A DNA stretch of 5,590 bases, from assembly GCA_041488155.1 (NCBI GenBank), contig JBGPOS010000130.1, forward strand, positions 1 to 5,590, read 5' to 3'. Each line of letters begins with the position of its first letter. The stretch's first letter is position 1. Position numbers and translations under genes: made by a program. Under the pieces are notes generated by a model. It worked only from the letters and a program-made list of their open reading frames with translations. It ran no database searches and was not told the origin of the DNA. Below are positions 1 through 5,459 of the stretch, in pieces. Origin of the DNA: JBGPOS01 sp041488155. GTDB lineage: Bacteria > Chloroflexota > Dehalococcoidia > Tepidiformales > Tepidiformaceae.

Positions 1-37
1 AGCTGCTTGATCAATGACGAGCCGTGGAGAAATTCAA

Positions 38-304
38 CTAGGAATGGGCTTGACTCCCGCCGGCCGCGGACAAGTTGACGGGGCGACTACTCAGGACCAC
101 TACGCGCTTGTCACCATATGGCCAAGCCCCAAAGGTCAGAACCTTCTCGAAGGTCTTGCGACCTATCACAATCGCATCGACGCTTGCTATAAACTCGTTG
201 TAGCCGTGGGGCTCGCCGCCGCCCGCCGGCAGAAAGTCGAGATCGCCGTTCGGTCGCGCAATGAAGCCGTCGAGGCTGGTGCCGATAAAGACAGATACCG
301 TCAT
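38..304 (-). pseudogene. Truncated dihydrofolate reductase/RibD C-terminal family protein
   Basis: An 88-residue reading frame starts at ATG 304, preceded by a good ribosome binding site (GAGGAG at 311-316, 6 nt spacing). Its N-terminal half matches the family closely. It opens with a beta strand and the SLDGFIARPNGDLDFL stretch (residues 10-25), then IVIGRKTFEKV (45-55), GAWPYG (59-64) and VVVLSSRPV (68-76), the nucleotide-binding core of DHFR-like reductases. Members I know are about 170-190 residues, so roughly half is missing. Family-like sequence fades near residue 80 and a TAG follows at 38-40. None of the three frames in bases 1-60 resumes the expected C-terminal half, so this looks like a break or rearrangement rather than a simple frameshift. 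Intact relatives are NADPH-dependent reductases, mostly of unknown substrate. The product here is probably non-functional. Confidence 0.72.
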
Positions 305-545
305 CGTAGACTCCTCACCTGTGGCCGCCCAACACTCCGGCTAAGCTGCGGCGCGCGAGTGCCGACGCCAGTTCGCCGCGAGGCCGACACCTGCTGGCGG
401 ATACATGCGATGGTTACGCGACACCAATGACGCACCAACCCGCATGCCTACTCGTCATTCAGGGCCTTGCCTGCTACCCAACCCATCATGCCACGGCGGA
501 TCTGGGTCGCCTGCTCATCTGGAACGAGCCACAGCGTGCGCTGCT

Positions 546-758
546 TCACACGTCACCGAGGGCTGCTCCCTTCAGCGCAAATTCGAACGCCGTCCTCACG
601 TCCCGCATCGGCTTACCGTAGCGGACGAATACGTGGTCGGTCCGGATCGACCTGGGCATCGCCCTGATCGTCGCGGTCAGCGCCGGAGTGATTGGGACCT
701 CGCGCTGTCTCCCCGACGTGAGCCGGAGAAGTTCACTGATGTCGTGGCCTCGAGGAAT
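546..758 (-). pseudogene. Tyrosine recombinase (phage-integrase family) catalytic-domain relic
   Basis: The minus-strand translation over about 70 residues resembles the middle of a XerC/D-like or phage-integrase catalytic domain. It has ELLRLT, then SGRQREVPITPAL, then DHVFVRYGKPMRDVRTAFE, followed by a TGA at 546-548. In intact relatives the last block leads directly into the catalytic HxLRH box, then the second Arg/His and the Tyr. All of these are absent here. About 20 residues usually found between the LLRL strand and the KSGR-REVP hairpin are also missing, so there is both an internal deletion and a C-terminal loss. The open frame continues upstream to 860, but that part overlaps the next gene on the other strand and shows no integrase features. 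The call rests on recalled family patterns and is a dead fragment, not an active enzyme. It suggests a former integrated element. Confidence 0.55.
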
Positions 759-805
759 ATCAGGCCCAGCGGCCAGGAGGGCTGGTCGGGGGGCGGCGGG
801 TCGCG

Positions 806-811
806 TATGAT
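806..811 (+). promoter_or_regulatory. Possible -10 element for the secreted Cys/His protein gene
   Basis: TATGAT lies 26 nt upstream of the ATG at 838, a near-consensus sigma-70 -10 hexamer in an otherwise GC-rich region. It would give a 5' leader of about 20 nt containing the AGGAGG site at 823-828. No convincing -35 is present at the right distance (TGGTCG at 783-788), and the region in its place is G-rich. The promoter could be activator-dependent, or the match could be chance. Confidence 0.3.
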
Positions 812-837
812 AGGTGGATTCGAGGAGGCAAAGACCC

Positions 838-1275
838 ATGCGGAATGTCCTGCGTAGCAAGGTTCTCTGGGCAGTCGTTCTTCCGATCGCCTTCGTGGGC
901 GCTGCCTTCGCCGGGGCGAACTGCGATCACGGCAAGGGTGAGGCGGCCGGCAAGGGCGCGCACTGCAACCTGGCCAAGAAGGTTGTCAAGGAAGCGAAGA
1001 TGACCGATGACGGCGCCATCGTGACCCTCAGAGGGAAGAACGCCGAGGCGGTCGGCCACATCAAGGAACACCTGTCCGCCCATGCCAGTGGCGAAGCCTG
1101 CCCTGACTGCCCTCTCTCCATGGAAGGCGTGACGACCAAGGTGGAGATGACCGACGACGGCGGCACGATCACCGCAACCGGCAACTCCCCCGAGACGATC
1201 AAGGCCATCCAGGAGTGGGCCAGCAAGCCGGCCGGCGCCTGCTGCAAGCACGGCGAGCACACCGACAAAGCCTGA
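838..1275 (+). CDS. Small secreted Cys/His-rich protein with a duplicated module
   Basis: This 145-residue protein starts at ATG 838, placed 9 nt after a strong AGGAGG (823-828). A GTG at 814 in the same frame would put charged residues ahead of the signal peptide and lacks a binding site. Residues 1-25 form a classical Sec signal peptide ending AAFA, so the mature protein starts near G26. The mature part has six Cys (29, 43, 88, 91, 135, 136), a CPDC motif, and His-containing Cys motifs at both ends (CDHGKG at 29, CCKHGEH at 135). Two similar units follow one another: about 43-80 and 91-128, each a Cys, a beta hairpin carrying MTDDG, and a helix. The repeated motif includes no catalytic residues that I recognise. 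Metal binding or disulfide formation in the periplasm is my inference from the Cys/His pattern. The unit is too short to be an HMA domain. Single gene, with its own terminator downstream. Confidence 0.85.
   Translation: MRNVLRSKVLWAVVLPIAFVGAAFAGANCDHGKGEAAGKGAHCNLAKKVVKEAKMTDDGAIVTLRGKNAEAVGHIKEHLSAHASGEACPDCPLSMEGVTTKVEMTDDGGTITATGNSPETIKAIQEWASKPAGACCKHGEHTDKA
964..1221 (+). repeat. Intragenic tandem duplication of a ~38-residue module
   Basis: Unit A (about 964-1077, residues 43-80) and unit B (about 1108-1221, residues 91-128) align from a leading Cys through the shared MTDDG turn to an amphipathic helix, with one gap. The pairs include HCNL/DCPL, KMTDDGAIVT/EMTDDGGTIT and AVGHIKEHLS/TIKAIQEWAS. 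At DNA level the words around the ATGACCGA-GACGGCG core (from 1000 and from 1147) are nearly identical, while flanking bases have diverged. This points to an old internal duplication, with the MTDDG turn conserved. Confidence 0.65.
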
Positions 1276-1304
1276 ACCCGGTACACGCTAAGCCACGGGA
1301 ATAC

Positions 1305-1338
1305 AAAGGGCCTTCGGGAGACACCCCGAAGGCCCTTT
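1305..1338 (+). terminator. Rho-independent terminator after the secreted-protein gene
   Basis: A perfect 14-bp inverted repeat (AAAGGGCCTTCGGG / CCCGAAGGCCCTTT) with a 6-nt loop (1319-1324) begins 29 nt after the stop codon. The right arm runs into TTTT, so the run of T is short. The left arm begins with AAA, so in the opposite direction the hairpin is followed by TTT. It could therefore also block transcription arriving from the minus-strand gene that ends at 1626. Confidence 0.88.
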
Positions 1339-1625
1339 TCGTTGCCAGCCCCGCCCTGAAGAGAGCGCCCGGTGGATGGCGGCTCGAGGATTTACCTCCT
1401 CGCCGCGCTCACATTACCTTTCGTCGCAGTGGATAAGCGGAAAGCACCACCCGATACCAGTCCGCTGCAAGCTCGACACCTGCCGACGCATCACACTGGC
1501 CCACGTCGCGTTCGCCTGCGACCATAGGGTGAAGGAGCCTGCGGTGCTCTGCCTGTCACCACGTCGATCCGGCTCTGCTTCGGCTTGAAGGCCCTCGCCC
1601 GCGACGCCTTGCGCGGACGAGGGGA
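1339..1625. other. Non-coding spacer with hairpins between convergent genes
   Basis: No recognisable gene is visible here. The short open frames on both strands have no binding site and no family resemblance. A hairpin lies at 1379-1406: CGAGGA pairs with TCCTCG around a TTTACC loop, and after a 2-nt bulge GCGG pairs with CCGC. It is not followed by a T run, so its role is unclear. The second hairpin (1592-1623) is listed separately. I see no tRNA-like cloverleaf. Confidence 0.45.
1592..1623 (-). terminator. Possible terminator hairpin downstream of the 549-residue TPR gene
   Basis: CCCTCG (1592-1597) pairs with CGAGGG (1618-1623). Inside it CCGCG (1599-1603) pairs with CGCGG (1612-1616), leaving one mismatch and an 8-nt loop. 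It starts two bases beyond the minus-strand stop codon at 1626-1628. The minus-strand sequence after it (GGCCTTCAAG) has no real T run, so this is at best a weak intrinsic terminator or an mRNA 3'-end stabilising stem. Confidence 0.4.
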
Positions 1626-3275
1626 TCACTCCTTCCCCGCGAGGAAGGTCCGCATTGAATCCAGCTCGGGACGCCCGCCGTCGGCGTGGGCGGCCAGGGC
1701 CTCGAGCTTCAGGTAATAGGTTCGCGCCTTCGCGCGATCTCCTGCCATCTCCGCGGCATGCGCCGCACCGTACGTGCCGCCGAACCGTCCCGGCGTCCGG
1801 CCGAGCGATGTCTCATACTCGATCAGGGCGTGTGCCGGGTCGTTTCGTTCCAGCAGGAGATCACCCAGGAGCTCGCGGGCCGGCAGGGCCTGGCCCGGGG
1901 TGACGGGGTGCTTCTCGCTCGCGTCCTCGAGATCGGATGCGCTCCTCATGGACTTGAGAGCCTCGTCGCCCCTGCCCTCGCCCTGGGCGATCCATGCGGC
2001 GACGGCCAGCTGCTGAACCTTCACCTGTCCGGCCCAGTAATCGTCCCGGGCCTTCACCCGGCCGATCTGGATGGCTTCGAGCCGTGCGAGAGCCTCGCGG
2101 GCGACGGGAAGGCTGCCGCTCCGGGCCGCGCCCAGCCCGCGCGCGAAGTGCGTGAGTGCCTCGGCGTAGGGGAATCGTTCCCAGGGGAAGGTGCCGGGGG
2201 CGACCGTGAGCTTCGCGGCGTCGGCCCACTGCCGGCGCTCGAGGGCGTAACGGGCCGGGACCGCGGCGAGGGCATAGGCCGCGGCGAACTGCGGCACGTC
2301 GATCTGTCCCACCTTCGCCACCTGGGCGACGACGCCCGCGGCGTTCCGGTCCTGGCCGAGCTGGAGATAGGCGTATCCGAGGTAGTCGAGAGCGTGCAGC
2401 TCGTCGAAGGACGTCGTGCCAGGGTGCAGCGCCGTCACGTGCTCCCGCGCTGAGGCGGCGGAGGCGAGGTTCGACTGGATCGACTCGTCCCAGAGGCCGA
2501 GTCGCGTGAAGATATGCGATGGCATGTGAAGCGCGTGAGGTGCCGACGGAGCGATCGTCAAGTAGGCCCGCGCCGCCGGAAGCGCCAGGCTCGCCAGCTC
2601 CGGGTAGTCGAGGCTGTGGATGAGGTAATGGGCAACCCCGGGATGTTCGGGCGCATGGGGCAGGACCGCGTTGAGGATCTCGGCCGCCTGCTTCTGCTTC
2701 GCGTACGTCTTGTCCGCGGGCGATGCAGTCCCGAGCATGGCCAGCGCGTAGAAGATCGCCGCCTCCCGGTCCTGCGGGTTCCGGAGGTGGGCCCGCTCCA
2801 TGCCCCTCTCGAAGGCGCGCGCGCGCATCGGGTAGTCCAGCCCCTCCGAGTCCTTGTAGAACGCCTCGGCGGCGGCGATGTAATCGTTCTCGCGCTCGGT
2901 CGGTGCGCTGATCCGACGGGCCTTCGCCGCCGCGTCCCGTCCTTTCTTCATCTCAGCGGATGTGGGCTCCGCCGCAGGGTTGGCCGCCGCCCAGATGGGG
3001 TGAAACTGCGTCATGGCGACGCCCCACCACGCCATGGCACACTTCGGGTCATGCGCGGCCACGTCACCGAATCCCTTCTCGGCGTCCGCGTAGGCGAAGG
3101 AGTGGAGCAGCGTGACGGCGCGCTGGAACTCCTGAAGCACCTGGTCCGCGCAGGAAACCGGAAAGTCGACCTTGCCGAGCCTCTCGGGGACGCCGTGGTG
3201 GTGCTCCCCTTGGTCCGCGGTCGCGACCGTGGACAGACACACAACTGCCAGCGCACGAGCCTTGGACAGCATCAT
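1626..3275 (-). CDS. Exported tetratricopeptide-repeat family protein (549 aa)
   Basis: I choose ATG 3275 because GGGAGG at 3281-3286 sits 5 nt before it. A second ATG follows immediately at 3272, and the frame is open 11 codons further upstream without a binding site. Residues 1-20 form a short signal-like segment (hydrophobic ALAVVCLSTVATA), and the mature N terminus is His-rich (EHHHG, 24-28). The conserved core of this TPR-like family follows: LHSFAYADAEKGF (58-69 region), a first helical pair with CAMAWWGVAM (79-88), RENDYIAAAEAFY (128-140), REAAIFYALAM (170-180), HPGVAHYLIHSLDYP (211-225) and the signature PHALHMPSHIFTRLGLW (246-262). More degenerate helical repeats fill the C-terminal half. 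No catalytic motif is evident. TPR folds act as protein-binding scaffolds, and a periplasmic role is inferred from the N terminus. It is transcribed divergently from the second TPR gene. Similar proteins are common and poorly characterised, so I give no gene name. Confidence 0.88.
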   Translation of the reverse strand: MMLSKARALAVVCLSTVATADQGEHHHGVPERLGKVDFPVSCADQVLQEFQRAVTLLHSFAYADAEKGFGDVAAHDPKCAMAWWGVAMTQFHPIWAAANPAAEPTSAEMKKGRDAAAKARRISAPTERENDYIAAAEAFYKDSEGLDYPMRARAFERGMERAHLRNPQDREAAIFYALAMLGTASPADKTYAKQKQAAEILNAVLPHAPEHPGVAHYLIHSLDYPELASLALPAARAYLTIAPSAPHALHMPSHIFTRLGLWDESIQSNLASAASAREHVTALHPGTTSFDELHALDYLGYAYLQLGQDRNAAGVVAQVAKVGQIDVPQFAAAYALAAVPARYALERRQWADAAKLTVAPGTFPWERFPYAEALTHFARGLGAARSGSLPVAREALARLEAIQIGRVKARDDYWAGQVKVQQLAVAAWIAQGEGRGDEALKSMRSASDLEDASEKHPVTPGQALPARELLGDLLLERNDPAHALIEYETSLGRTPGRFGGTYGAAHAAEMAGDRAKARTYYLKLEALAAHADGGRPELDSMRTFLAGKE

Positions 3276-3425
3276 GAGATCCTCCCTTCCCAGAGGGACC
3301 GACTCCATATTCTGTAGTCCTCTGCGTCATCTACGGCTGCTTCGTTGGCGGAACGGACCCTGCCGGACCTATATTCGCAGCCGGAGCCTCCTATGCGCTC
3401 ATGCTCCATATTCAGAGGGAATAAG
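3276..3425. promoter_or_regulatory. Divergent promoter region between the two TPR genes
   Basis: These 150 bp must carry the start signals for both flanking genes. They are more AT-rich than the surroundings at three spots, each containing ATATTC (3307-3312, 3371-3376, 3408-3413). The 10-mer CTCCATATTC occurs at 3303 and 3404, and CAGAGGGA at 3291 and 3413. A possible plus-strand promoter is TTGGCG (3345-3350) with TATATT (3370-3375), but its 19-nt spacing is long. I could not place a convincing minus-strand -10. The second CAGAGGGA contributes the binding site of the plus-strand gene. Confidence 0.4.
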
Positions 3426-4715
3426 ATGACCACGACGACGGCGTTCCTGAGTGTTGTCGCTCCTGTTCCCCCGAACGGTCACAGGGGCTTCGATCGATCC
3501 CTCGTCCCATCGGTGGTCGTAATCCTGCTTCTGACGGCAGGGTTCTCGGCCACCCCGGCTCGGGGCGACGTCCCGCTCTTGACACATCCCGACGCAAGCT
3601 GGTCGCTCCGTCTCGATCTGCCCGGGTTTGAGATGAAGCCTCCCCGGGTCTTCCGCGATCGGTCGCAAGTTTGGGTCCAGGCGTCGAGCAAGGGGACGGG
3701 GGTGATTCTGACGGTCTTCGTGGAGAAGATGACGAAGCTGCGCGAGACATCCGAGTGCCGGGACGACTCTCTCAAGAAGATGGCGGCGGCGCGGAAGCGG
3801 ATGACGTTGTCCGAGCACAATGATTGGGCGCTCGCCGAGGACGCCCCGGCCGAGGGACCCTCCGGCCAGGCGGGACGAAGAACCCTGCATGCCTACCTGT
3901 ACCACGACAACTTTTGTGTTGATGCGCAGATTTCGAAGGAGCCGTTCCTCCAGGATGACCGGAAGCTCTTCTTCGAGGTTCTTGACGGCTTGAGCGCCAT
4001 CCCGGCGTCCAGAGAAGAGATGGCGCGTGCCACGGCCTACATGCCTTTGAGCGGGCCCGCGGAGCAAATCGCGCTGGAGGCCGCCCAGAAGCTGCGCGCA
4101 AAGGATTTCGCGGCCGCGGAGGTGCTGCTCCTGCCGCTCTGCCCCGAGGCCAAAAGACAGTCCGGCGAAGCGAGAAGCTCGCCCGATTGTTCCCTCCGGA
4201 ACGCGGGACTGGCCGAGGCGCGCAACATCAATCAGGGAAGGGATCTGGCCACAATCTACTGGCGCGCGGGGGACCTGCTCGCGAAGGACGGCAGACCGGA
4301 CGCCGCCCTCGAAGTGTTCCGCAAGGGTCTGGACGTCCGATCGGACCACGCGGACATCTGGTACTCCATCGGACAGGCGCAACGGGACAGGAACGACCTT
4401 GCAGCTGCCGGTGTTGCGTTCACCAAGGCGCTCGAGCTGCGACCGAACGACGCGAGGACGATGTTCGGGCTCGCCAGCAATCTGATCGACCAGGGGAAGC
4501 TGGTCGAGGCCGACGCGATGCTCGATCGCGTCCAGAAGGTCGATCCCAAGGAAATCCAGGTCTGGTTTCGTCGCGGAGAGATCCAGATGCTGCGCGGGCG
4601 GTACACGGAGGCGATCGCGACCTTCGAGAAGGCCAAGGACCTGGGAGTCGACGAGGTGAAGGTCCGAGCGAAGATCAAAGAGTGCAGGGATGCGCTCGCC
4701 CGTCAGCGCCAGTGA
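3426..4715 (+). CDS. Exported protein with N-terminal unknown domain and four C-terminal TPR units
   Basis: A 429-residue protein. I choose ATG 3426 because AGAGGGA (3414-3420) lies 5 nt before it. In-frame ATG 3393 and TTG 3345 add charged residues before the signal and lack good sites. Residues 1-47 look like a signal peptide with a long N-region: hydrophobic core about 27-41 (LVPSVVVILLLTAGF), possible cleavage after the ATPARG segment. Residues about 55-195 form a mixed alpha/beta domain I cannot name (SWSLRLDLPGF at 58-68, VILTVFVEK at 93-101, HAYLYHDNFC at 155-164). A helical stretch follows (210-270), then four consecutive exact 34-residue TPR units at 274-307, 308-341, 342-375 and 376-409, with typical W/Y, G, A and P positions. 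TPR arrays bind partner proteins. Its TGA overlaps the mtgA start, so a role with peptidoglycan synthesis is suggested by context only. Confidence 0.88.
   Translation: MTTTTAFLSVVAPVPPNGHRGFDRSLVPSVVVILLLTAGFSATPARGDVPLLTHPDASWSLRLDLPGFEMKPPRVFRDRSQVWVQASSKGTGVILTVFVEKMTKLRETSECRDDSLKKMAAARKRMTLSEHNDWALAEDAPAEGPSGQAGRRTLHAYLYHDNFCVDAQISKEPFLQDDRKLFFEVLDGLSAIPASREEMARATAYMPLSGPAEQIALEAAQKLRAKDFAAAEVLLLPLCPEAKRQSGEARSSPDCSLRNAGLAEARNINQGRDLATIYWRAGDLLAKDGRPDAALEVFRKGLDVRSDHADIWYSIGQAQRDRNDLAAAGVAFTKALELRPNDARTMFGLASNLIDQGKLVEADAMLDRVQKVDPKEIQVWFRRGEIQMLRGRYTEAIATFEKAKDLGVDEVKVRAKIKECRDALARQRQ
4712..4715 (+). other. GTGA start/stop overlap coupling the TPR gene to mtgA
   Basis: GTG (4712-4714), the start of mtgA, overlaps TGA (4713-4715), the stop of the upstream TPR gene. 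No Shine-Dalgarno-like purine run precedes the GTG (the upstream sequence is GCGCCA). Translation of mtgA is therefore probably by re-initiation of ribosomes finishing the TPR gene, which implies one mRNA and linked production. Confidence 0.7.
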
Positions 4716-5443
4716 GGCTCGGTCCGGCGCGGCGGTTCCGCCGCTGGTTGGCGTGGCTGTTCACCGCGTTCATGCTGGTGCTCGCGGGCTACCAGGGCTG
4801 GGTTTTCTGGCAGGTGTGGCAACTGCGGGACCACAACCCGGACACGACCGCATTCATGCAGCGCGGCCTCGAACGCCTGCAGTCCAGCGATCCGAGGGCG
4901 CGCCTCGAGCACCGCTGGGTGCCGTACGAACACATCTCCGTGCACCTGAAGCGCGCCGTCATCGCCGCCGAAGACCAGAAGTTCCTCGACCACGAAGGGT
5001 TCGACGTGGATGCCATCCATGAAGCCTACGAGAAGAACGCGCGCAGCGGGCGCATCCGCCGCGGCGCGTCGACGATCAGCCAGCAGCTCGCCAAGAACCT
5101 GTTCCTCTCACCGCCGCGCACCTACTTGCGCAAGGCGCACGAAGCCGTGATCACGCTGATGATCGAGCTGGTGCTCGGCAAACGGCGCATCCTGGAGGTT
5201 TATCTGAACGTGATCGAATGGGGCGACGGCATCTACGGCGCCGAAGCCGCCGCCCGCACCTACTTCCACACGTCGGCAGCCGAGCTCGATCCTGCCTCGT
5301 CTGCGCTCCTCGCGGCCGCGATCGTCAACCCACGAGCGATGACTCCCGGGCGGCCCACGCCGCGGCTTCAGCGGCGACAGCAGTTGATCTTGAGGCGAAT
5401 GGGTGTTGCGCCGTCACCAGGCGATCCCGACGACGCGAATTGA
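4712..5443 (+). CDS. mtgA: Monofunctional biosynthetic peptidoglycan transglycosylase (GT51)
   Basis: This 243-residue enzyme is essentially the same length as E. coli MtgA (242). It polymerises lipid II into glycan strands at the outer face of the inner membrane and has no transpeptidase domain. Residues 1-12 are basic, about 13-36 form the single membrane anchor, and the rest is a GT51 domain. The GT51 motifs appear in order: AAEDQKFLDHEGFD (85-98) with catalytic Glu87, RRGASTISQQLAKNLFL (116-132), RKAHE (140-144) with the second conserved Glu144, RILEVYLNVIEWGDGIYG (159-176) and GAEAAARTYF (176-185). Start: GTG 4712 gives a full anchor. The next in-frame Met (residue 21) would cut it, and the longer open frame upstream lies inside the TPR gene. 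It follows the TPR gene with a 4-nt overlap and converges on an NlpC/P60-type gene 16 nt away. Wording of the domain is closest to the proteobacterial MtgA proteins I recall. Confidence 0.95.
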   Translation: MRLGPARRFRRWLAWLFTAFMLVLAGYQGWVFWQVWQLRDHNPDTTAFMQRGLERLQSSDPRARLEHRWVPYEHISVHLKRAVIAAEDQKFLDHEGFDVDAIHEAYEKNARSGRIRRGASTISQQLAKNLFLSPPRTYLRKAHEAVITLMIELVLGKRRILEVYLNVIEWGDGIYGAEAAARTYFHTSAAELDPASSALLAAAIVNPRAMTPGRPTPRLQRRQQLILRRMGVAPSPGDPDDAN

Positions 5444-5459
5444 GAAACGCGAAGCACTC

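Larger units (their letters stand above)
305..837. other. Gene-poor scar region between truncated DHFR gene and secreted-protein gene
   Basis: No intact gene is visible in this 533-base stretch. It contains the recombinase relic described separately (546-758). On the minus strand there is also a short open stretch, GTG 549 to TAG 448 (33 codons). It has coding-like composition and ends in ..GWVAGKALNDE, and could be the tail of a lost gene, but I do not recognise it. A G-rich tract (779-800) lies just before the putative promoter of the next gene. Longer open frames on the plus strand here have atypical, Arg/Pro/His-rich translations and no recognisable domain. Confidence 0.5.

Noticed and set aside
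327..419. Integron attC-like site: GTTGGGC core (minus strand, 327-333) with GCTTAGCCGGAGT beside it, 23 nt before the DHFR-like start
   Set aside because: The core and the adjacent box look right in length and wording, but no proper partner arm is present. The best opposite core (GCGTAAC, 413-419) deviates from consensus and the inner boxes do not pair. A GTTRRRY match is also expected by chance about once per kilobase per strand.
814..837. Alternative GTG start for the secreted Cys/His protein
   Set aside because: It would place the AGGAGG inside the coding region and add eight mostly charged or polar residues ahead of a normal signal peptide.
760..1260. 166-codon minus-strand open frame opposite the secreted Cys/His gene
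   Set aside because: It is a shadow of a gene with clear signal peptide, binding site and terminator on the plus strand. Its translation shows no family features.
1379..1406. Hairpin in the spacer considered as a small RNA or riboswitch element
   Set aside because: A single 10-bp bulged stem without promoter, T run or recognisable conserved RNA motif is not enough to call an RNA gene.
1686..3317. Long plus-strand open frames (1686-2453, 2514-3317) opposite the 549-residue TPR gene
   Set aside because: They are antisense to a protein with strong family motifs across its whole length. Their translations are low-complexity, with no start signals.
3399..4382. 327-codon minus-strand open frame opposite the second TPR gene
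   Set aside because: It is antisense to a gene with signal peptide and exact 34-residue TPR units, is Arg/Leu/Gly-rich, has no domain and no binding site.
4187..4711. Long open frame running into mtgA from upstream
   Set aside because: It lies in a different frame of the TPR gene, reads as an Arg/Gly-rich shadow translation, and would put about 175 non-family residues before the membrane anchor. The length from GTG 4712 matches MtgA.
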